Of a DNA stretch of 64,000 nt, positions 55,054 through 64,000 are shown piece by piece. The stretch comes from Myxococcales bacterium (GTDB lineage Bacteria; Myxococcota_A; UBA9042): assembly GCA_947491025.1 (NCBI GenBank), contig CANLIC010000026.1:1-64000 (forward strand), in the 5' to 3' direction. Within the stretch, counting starts at the first letter, position 1. Each line of letters starts with the position of its first letter. A program made the position numbers and the translations under genes. Below the pieces are notes generated by a model that was not told the DNA's origin, did no database searches, and was given only the letters and a program-made list of their open reading frames with translations.

Positions 55054-56243
55054 CCCTGGCGCCTCCGGCCGAGCTCGGGGTCCTTTTCGCCGTCCCGCTC
55101 GCGCCACGGACGACGCTCCGCCTCGGCGGCAGCGCCCAGGCTCTCTGCGAGGTGCGGAGTCCCGAAGCGGCCCTGCGGGCGGCGGATTGGGCCCGCCGTG
55201 CCGGCTTGCCGCTCGCCATTTTGGGCGGCGGCAGCAACACCCTCGTCGCCGACGGCGGCTTCGCCGGGCTGATCCTGGTGCCGACCGCCTGCAAGCTGAC
55301 CTGGGTCGAAGCGACGCACAGCGGCGTCGCGGCCGGGGAATGCCCCCCCGACGCGGTCCTGCTGCGGGCCGAAGCCGGCTTGTCCTGGGACGAGCTCGTC
55401 GCCTTCACCGTCCGTCGCGGGCTCAGCGGCGTGGCCGCCCTCTCAGGCATTCCGGGTCGCGTCGGAGCGGCGCCTGTGCAGAACATCGGCGCGTACGGCG
55501 AGCAGCTGGCCGACGTCTTCGTGTCAGCGGAAGTGGTCGACCTCGACCGCGGCAAGGTCGAGATCTGGGACGCGGCGCGCGCCCGCTTCGGCTACCGCGA
55601 CAGCGCCTGGAAGCGCAGCCCGCCAGGTGGCTTGTTCATCAGCGCCATCACGCTGCAGCTGCGCCGGCAGCCGCTGGGCAAGGCCCGCTACCCCGAGCTA
55701 CGCCAAGCGCTGGCCGACGCTGGCGTCGATCCCGACGCGGCGCCGCTCTCCGCCTTGCGTGCGGCGGTGCTACAGGTGCGGCGCCGCAAGGCGATGGTGC
55801 TCGATCCGCTCGAGCCCGACAGCCGCTCGGTCGGCTCGTTCTTCGTCAACCCCGTCGTTGAAGACGCGCTCGCCGACGCGCTCGCCCTGCGCTTTGCGGC
55901 GCCGCCCGGCGGCGATGCCGCCGCGATGCCGCGCTGGCCGGCCGGCCCCGGCCACAGCAAGCTGTCGGCGGCCTGGCTCCTCGAGCGGGCCGGTTGGCGA
56001 CGCGGCGATGGTTGCGAGGGCCCAGCCCTCGGCACCGCCCCCGGCGCAGGCGGGCCGGGCGCAGTCGGGCTGTCGCGGCGCCACGTCCTGGCGCTGGTGC
56101 ACCGCGGCGGCGGCTCCGCCGCGCAGCTGGCGTGCTTCGCCAGCGAGGTGACGGAGCGCGTTCGGCGAGAAACGGGTGTCAAACTGGAGCGCGAGCCGGT
56201 GTGGCTCGGCAGCGCCGGCGTCCACACAGGGTCGGCGGCGTAG
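55050..56243 (+). CDS. murB: UDP-N-acetylenolpyruvoylglucosamine reductase
   Basis: FAD/NADPH enzyme that completes UDP-N-acetylmuramate for peptidoglycan. It has 397 residues with [25 protein letters not shown] (FAD), [20 protein letters not shown], the catalytic serine region in [11 protein letters not shown], and a C-terminal half with [12 protein letters not shown] and [13 protein letters not shown]. The YRDSAWKR loop and the length indicate the E. coli-like type I form, with a Gly/Ala/Pro-rich insertion around residue 330. It is not in a cell-division cluster here but coupled to recQ by a four-base overlap. Confidence 0.94.
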
Positions 56244-56393
56244 GTCTGATCGCGCTGCGAGCGCAGTCTCGACGGCCCCTTGCGAGGGACGCGGCGACAT
56301 GCGCGCACCGTGTCGGCAGCGATCTGCCCATGGGCTCCCGCGCGGGAATGCCCCGGAGCCAGGGCGGGTTTGGGATCACCGGGGAGGTTCAGG

Positions 56394-57641
56394 ATGGCCA
56401 CAATCGGTGCGCGTTCGACGGGCGACGAAGGGAATCGGACGGTCACCCACCTAGACGCCGCTGCAGCGGCCCAGCCGGGACAAGAGGAGGCGGGGCCACA
56501 GCTCTCCGCCGCTCTGAGTCAGGCCAGCGGCGGCCTGCCCGAGGCGCCCGATCCGCTCGATCGCCCGGCATGTCGCGGCAGCGTCGGTCGGGAGAGCCAC
56601 CGGGCGCGGCTGCAGCGCATCGGCAACAGCCCACGCTGGGGTGGCAGCGGTTTCCGCAACACACACCCGGTGTCGCTCCAGATCAACCCTTTCGACGTCC
56701 GCATGGCCGCGGACTTCGCGTTTGGCGGCAAGCGCCGGGCGCCCAAGGGCCCCCTGCCACTGCTACGCGATGGCGCGACCCGGCTGCAGGGACCCCCGCC
56801 TGGCGGGCTGCGCCTGACCTGGCTCGGCCACTCGACGGTCCTGCTCGAGGTTGACGGCGTGCGTCTGCTCACCGACCCGGTCTTCGGCCTGCGCGCCAGC
56901 CCTGTCTCCTTTGCCGGCCCGCGCCGCTATCACCCGATGCCGCTGGACCTGCACGAGCTGGGCCGGCTGGACGCCATCTTGCTCTCCCACGATCACTACG
57001 ACCACCTCTGCGCCCCGACCTGGCGTCGGCTGGTGCGCGGCGCATGCCCGGGCTGGAGCGGGCTGGTCATCACCACCCTCGGCGTCGGCGCCCACCTGGA
57101 GCGGCTCGGCGTCGCGCCGAGTCAAATCCGCGAGCTCGATTGGAGCGAGGGCGCCTTCGTCGAGAGCGCGGGGTCGCGGGTCGAGGTGATCGCCACGCCA
57201 TCGCAGCACTTCTCGGGTCGCAGCGCGACGGACCGCAACCGCACGTTATGGGCCGGCCTCGCTGTGGTTGGGCCGCGTCACCGCGTGTTCTTCTCGGGCG
57301 ACACCGGCGCGACACCCGAGCACGCCGAGATCGGCCGGGATTTGGGGCCCTTCGACGTCGCGATGTTCGAAATCGGTGCCTGGCACCCCGCTTGGGGCGC
57401 GGTTCACCTCGGACCAGCCCGGGCGTTCGAGGCCTTCCAGGCCATGGGCGCGCGGGCGCTGATGCCGATCCACTGGGCGACGTTCGACCTCGCCTTGCAC
57501 AACTGGTCAGAGCCTGCCGAGACGCTGCGGCAGCTCGCCGACGCCGCCGGTGCCTCGACGACGGTGTGGCAGCCGCAGATCGGCGGCAGCGTCAGCCCTG
57601 GCGCAGTGGCCGATTCACCGTGGTGGCGCGACGTCCCCTGA
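56394..57641 (+). CDS. metallo-beta-lactamase-fold hydrolase (NAPE-PLD/UlaG-like)
   Basis: A 415-residue protein. The catalytic region starts about residue 140 with LTWLGHSTVLLEVDG, then LLTDPVFGLRASP, the metal motif LSHDHYDHL, ATPSQHFSGR, FFSGDTGATPEH and PIHWATFDLALHNW, which is the pattern of bacterial relatives of N-acyl-phosphatidylethanolamine phospholipase D. A lipid or lactone substrate is possible but unproven. The first 130 residues are polar and low in order. The ATG at 56394 has GGGGAGG upstream; a longer frame to 56280 exists. Confidence 0.86.
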   Translation: MATIGARSTGDEGNRTVTHLDAAAAAQPGQEEAGPQLSAALSQASGGLPEAPDPLDRPACRGSVGRESHRARLQRIGNSPRWGGSGFRNTHPVSLQINPFDVRMAADFAFGGKRRAPKGPLPLLRDGATRLQGPPPGGLRLTWLGHSTVLLEVDGVRLLTDPVFGLRASPVSFAGPRRYHPMPLDLHELGRLDAILLSHDHYDHLCAPTWRRLVRGACPGWSGLVITTLGVGAHLERLGVAPSQIRELDWSEGAFVESAGSRVEVIATPSQHFSGRSATDRNRTLWAGLAVVGPRHRVFFSGDTGATPEHAEIGRDLGPFDVAMFEIGAWHPAWGAVHLGPARAFEAFQAMGARALMPIHWATFDLALHNWSEPAETLRQLADAAGASTTVWQPQIGGSVSPGAVADSPWWRDVP

Positions 57642-57901
57642 CCTCCACCCATCGACGCTGGCGCTTCCCGTCCGGCGAATGGCGCGCTTCGCCATCCTCC
57701 GCTGGCCGATACTTTGCGCCTTCCGCTGCGAATGGACCCCAGATCGCCCTCGTAGACGGCCCCAAACGGGCCGTGGTTCGCGTAGGTGTTTGGCTTCGTG
57801 TTCGCGCGGGTGTCCTGCACTTCCGCCGCCAGAGGCGCTCGAGTGACGACCGGGTCGTGTGGGCCGCGAGCCCGCAAACCCAAGCGCGTTTCCCCAAGGT
57901 A

Positions 57902-57956
57902 GGTAGCGACCGCGCGAATTCGGGCTCGTAACGCCAGCGCTACCGACCCGAATTCG
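57902..57956 (+). repeat. two interleaved inverted repeats (pseudoknot-type order)
   Basis: GGTAGCG (57902-57908) pairs with CGCTACC (57938-57944), and CGAATTCGGG (57915-57924) pairs with CCCGAATTCG (57947-57956). The order a-b-a'-b' is that of an H-type pseudoknot if transcribed, or of two overlapping dyad operators if read as DNA. It ends 60 bases before the -35 box at 58016. Confidence 0.65.
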
Positions 57957-58015
57957 ACGCCAAACGCGCGGCAAGCCCCGGCGGGTCTGCCAGCCCTGGC
58001 CGCGCGGTGTGCCGG

Positions 58016-58043
58016 TTGACCGTGCGCGCCCGCCGACTACACT
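58016..58043 (+). promoter_or_regulatory. sigma-70-type promoter upstream of the gene at 58088
   Basis: TTGACC (58016-58021) and TACACT (58038-58043) with a 16-base spacer. The -10 is the same hexamer as in the trpA promoter. The predicted start of transcription is about 40 bases before the ATG. Confidence 0.55.
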
Positions 58044-58087
58044 GTCAAATACCAAGCAAAGCCGGCTCGGTCGGCGTGGAGTCTCGT

Positions 58088-58846
58088 ATGTCCAACCCAG
58101 CCACCTCAGCCGTAGGTCCGATCCACGCCTTGTCGAGCTTCGACGACGTCGTCGACGCCCTCAGCGTGCTCACGCGCAGGCACGGCCTGGCGTTCCGGCT
58201 CGGCGTCGGCGCGGTCTTGCTCAACGCCTTCTATGACGGAGACTTCCGCTCCTATCAGCAGCGAGCCGGCGGCAGCGACTCGCGGTTTGAGGCGTTTTTC
58301 GCTGAGATGAGGGATCCGCTAGGCCGCCTTGGCATCTCAAGCTCGATGGCGCGGCAGAGCATCCGAGCGGTCGGCGTCTGGCGCACGCTGCCTGAGCCGG
58401 TCCGCGACAGCTTGGCGCTTGGCCAGCTGGTGACCTTGACCCGGCTCGGCGACCCGAGCGCGCGGCTGCAGGTGGCGGCCGCCGCCCTGCGCCACGGCTG
58501 GACGCAGGCCCAGCTCGAGGACGCCGTCGACACGGTGCGTGGTGGCGGCATCCTCGACGCCGCGGCGCTGGCGGCGATCGAGGCCGATGGTGAGGCGCAG
58601 AGCGCGGGCCACAAGCCGCAGCAGGAGCGCCACCTGGGCAGCAGCCAGCCGGGCCGGCTGGTGACCGAGGCCGAGAAGTGGTCGGCGCGCTTGGACGATT
58701 GGGGCGACCGCTGGGCGGGGGTCGATCCGACGCGGCTGCGCCCTGCTCAACGACAGCGCTTGCGTGCGGCGACCGATCGGCTGCGAACGAGGGTCGAGGC
58801 CCTGCAGGCGGCTTTGGCCAAGCTCGAGGCGGCCGAGCGCGACTAG
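58088..58846 (+). CDS. unknown helical protein, possibly helix-turn-helix
   Basis: A 252-residue protein I do not recognise. It is predicted almost wholly alpha-helical. The middle part (about residues 60-150: LGISSSMARQSIRAVGVWRTLPEPVRDSL, then LGDPSARLQVAAAALRHGWTQAQLEDAVD) has a rhythm resembling the helical DNA-binding part of ParB/KorB-like proteins, but no ParB nuclease/CTPase box is present. The last 45 residues are a heptad-like Arg/Leu/Ala coiled coil. A strong promoter and interleaved inverted repeats lie upstream, and GGAG is seven bases before the ATG. It is followed by mfd after 82 bases. Confidence 0.75.
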   Translation: MSNPATSAVGPIHALSSFDDVVDALSVLTRRHGLAFRLGVGAVLLNAFYDGDFRSYQQRAGGSDSRFEAFFAEMRDPLGRLGISSSMARQSIRAVGVWRTLPEPVRDSLALGQLVTLTRLGDPSARLQVAAAALRHGWTQAQLEDAVDTVRGGGILDAAALAAIEADGEAQSAGHKPQQERHLGSSQPGRLVTEAEKWSARLDDWGDRWAGVDPTRLRPAQRQRLRAATDRLRTRVEALQAALAKLEAAERD

Positions 58847-58928
58847 GCGCGGTGTGGATGGCGGACGAGGGAGGTGCCCGCTGGCCGCCCCTTGCGCCGG
58901 CCGCCGGCAAGCGTAGGCTCCGCCGCCG

Positions 58929-62684
<3,756 letters not shown>

Positions 62685-62778
62685 GCCGAGGAAGGCCGGC
62701 AGCGCCTGCGGGGCTGCAGCGGAACGCTCGCACGGACGCCAGACGCGCGTCGGGGTTCGGCGGCGCGGCGCGGCCTAC

Positions 62779-63198
62779 GTGGAGCGGTTGCGCCCTTGGC
62801 CCCGCCGGGGCACGCTCTGGGCAGGGCCGGAATTCGCGGACGGCCGTCGGGAGGTCGCCATCGGAACGTTCATCGCCATCGCCGCGCTGGTCGTGGCCGT
62901 CGTGCTCGGCATCTGGTTCATCGGATTGGCGTTTCAGCTGGTCGTTACGCTGGTCGCGGGATTGCTGATCGGCGTGGTGGCGCGCGCCATCTTGCCGGGC
63001 GAGCAGCCGATGGGGCTGCTGGCGACGACAGCGGCCGGTGTGGCCGGATCGATGGTCGGCGGGCTGCTGGCGCGCTCGATTTTTGGCATCTCGGGCCTCC
63101 TCGGGCGGACTGCGGTCTCGGTGGCGTGCGCGGTGGTGGTGATCGCCGTCTTCGCGCCGCAGCTACGGCAGCTGCCCGGCGGCGACGACAAGGCGTAG
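62779..63198 (+). CDS. GlsB/YeaQ/YmgE (transglycosylase-associated) family membrane protein
   Basis: A small inner-membrane protein with three hydrophobic helices and the family glycine pattern (LLIGVVARAILPGEQPMGLLATTAAGVAGSMVGGLLA). The function is unknown; relatives are stress-induced. The frame opens with GTG at 62779, but the hydrophobic part begins 27 codons later, exactly where GGGAGG (62849-62854) is followed at proper spacing by ATC (62860) instead of ATG. The real start is therefore uncertain: either the GTG with a polar leader, or a rare ATC start giving about 112 residues. Confidence 0.72.
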   Translation: MERLRPWPRRGTLWAGPEFADGRREVAIGTFIAIAALVVAVVLGIWFIGLAFQLVVTLVAGLLIGVVARAILPGEQPMGLLATTAAGVAGSMVGGLLARSIFGISGLLGRTAVSVACAVVVIAVFAPQLRQLPGGDDKA

Positions 63199-63375
63199 CG
63201 GCGGCACGGAGAAGCGGCGACCGCGGACTCGCCCAGGGCGCATGGCGCGGCGGATGCCGGGGTCGCACCCTCGGCCACGCTGCCGGCCGCCGGCGGTTGC
63301 AGCCGCTAGCGCCGCAGCGCATCCTCGGTGCCGGCTGCGCAGCGCTTGGCGGCTGGCTGCGAGTCGGAGGCGCCC

Positions 63376-64000
63376 GTGTCCGAAAGCGACGCCAAGACCT
63401 GCGCACAGGCCCACTGCCCGGTGCCGCCTGAAGACGGCAGCGTCGACTGCGTCCTGCACAGCCAGCGCGAAGGCAAGGGCCGTGACGAAGTGGCCGCTGG
63501 GTTCGCCTTGCTGCACGAGGCGGGCATCATCCGGGTGCAGCACCTGTGTCTGCGGGGCGCCGACCTCTCGGGCATCAACCTTCAGCTCAAGAACCTACAG
63601 CACAGCGACCTGACCGGCGCCTCTCTGCACAACGCCCGGTTGGAGAAGGTGGGCTTCGACTTCAGCGACCTCGACGGCGTCAACTTCGAGAGCGCGATTC
63701 TCGAGAAGGTCGACCTCCGCAGGGTGCAGGGCCTGCGCAGGTGCCGCTGGTACGAGACGATCTTCGATGGTGTGCAGGTCCCGTCGGTGGAGCGCGTTGG
63801 CCTGCAGACGCCCTACGACCAGGACCAATCGGGGGCCGACCCCATCAAGGCCCAATACGTCTTTCGGCACTTCAAGGAGCTCTACAAGGGCAACGGCGAC
63901 AACGAGGCCGCTGGCCGCTTCTATGAGCGGGAGATGGACACCAAGCGGATCCACGGCCCCTTTGGCGAGCGCGCGTGGTGGTGGTTGCTGTGGGCGACCT
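63376..64000 (+). CDS. pentapeptide-repeat protein, 5' part, cut by the window end
   Basis: An open frame of 208 codons running off the right edge. It starts at GTG 63376 with GGAGG five bases upstream. After a Cys-containing N terminus (residues about 1-55) come pentapeptide repeats of the A(D/N)LxX type (LRGADLSGINLQLKNLQHSDLTGASLHNARLEKVGF and following) that fold as a right-handed quadrilateral beta-helix. Then comes FRHFKELYKGNGDNEAAGRFYEREMDTKRIHG, the helical link that precedes membrane helices in pentapeptide/ion-channel-like proteins. The final residues visible (ERAWWWLLWAT) look like the start of a membrane helix. Confidence 0.82.
   Translation, partial: MSESDAKTCAQAHCPVPPEDGSVDCVLHSQREGKGRDEVAAGFALLHEAGIIRVQHLCLRGADLSGINLQLKNLQHSDLTGASLHNARLEKVGFDFSDLDGVNFESAILEKVDLRRVQGLRRCRWYETIFDGVQVPSVERVGLQTPYDQDQSGADPIKAQYVFRHFKELYKGNGDNEAAGRFYEREMDTKRIHGPFGERAWWWLLWAT

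Larger units (their letters stand above)
57642..58087. other. long intergenic region with inverted repeats and promoter
   Basis: About 446 bases without a supported gene. Open frames on both strands here have no start signals or recognisable products. It contains the interleaved inverted repeats at 57902-57956 and a good promoter at 58016-58043 that serve the gene starting at 58088. Confidence 0.5.

Overview
The window is GC-rich (about 70% by eye) and densely coded, with many 4-bp ATGA gene overlaps. It looks like a chromosomal segment of a Myxococcota (former Deltaproteobacteria) bacterium. Supporting signs are a secreted protein ending in a MYXO-CTERM-type tail (Cys, one membrane helix, Arg cluster), a choice-of-anchor-L/VWA lipoprotein, a DUF1844 gene next to an NtrC-type regulator, and an rplS–SPOUT methyltransferase–trmD–rimM block. 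Genus cannot be told from sequence reading alone.

Layout. 1-157: 3' end of tmRNA. 0.6-6.4 kb: VWA lipoprotein behind a sigma-54-like promoter, arginase, prepilin peptidase and a histidine kinase. 6.6-10.8 kb: methylmalonate-semialdehyde dehydrogenase, dihydrolipoamide dehydrogenase and a 3-hydroxyisobutyrate-dehydrogenase-like enzyme, suggesting branched-chain acyl catabolism. 10.9-14 kb: a minus-strand envelope thiol cluster (TlpA-like lipoprotein, Cys-rich OmpA-like protein, VKOR-thioredoxin fusion). 14-17.3 kb: a polytopic GT-C-like protein coupled to a Baeyer-Villiger-type monooxygenase. 17.6-19.2 kb: a compact accessory cassette (Mrr restriction endonuclease, DUF4160, DUF2442) bounded by 17-bp direct repeats, one of them the 3' end of ychF. 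19.2-28.9 kb: housekeeping genes (ychF, rnhB, yraN) and an eight-gene minus-strand run DUF1844–NtrC-like regulator–Ycf46-like AAA ATPase–gpsA–rimM–trmD–SPOUT methylase–rplS.

29-36.7 kb: an RpoH-like sigma factor with an acidic low-complexity insert, a complete tripartite RND efflux operon and a TfoX-N protein. 36.8-38.7 kb: trpA-aroF with a readable promoter. 38.8-46 kb: an NAD-type formate dehydrogenase whose catalytic subunit is a selenoprotein (in-frame TGA followed at the correct spacing by a SECIS-like hairpin), then a chromate-type transporter and a tandem universal stress protein. 46-50 kb: a very large secreted subtilisin-like protein that seems to lack its catalytic serine. 50-64 kb: small zinc-ribbon protein, MarR regulator, rsuA-type pseudouridine synthase, recQ, murB, a metallo-beta-lactamase-fold hydrolase, an unknown helical protein preceded by interleaved inverted repeats, mfd, a YeaQ-like membrane protein and the start of a pentapeptide-repeat protein cut by the window end.

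The most distinctive signals are the repeat-bounded Mrr/DUF4160/DUF2442 cassette at ychF and the selenocysteine formate dehydrogenase. No CRISPR array, transposase, integrase, rRNA or ordinary tRNA was seen.
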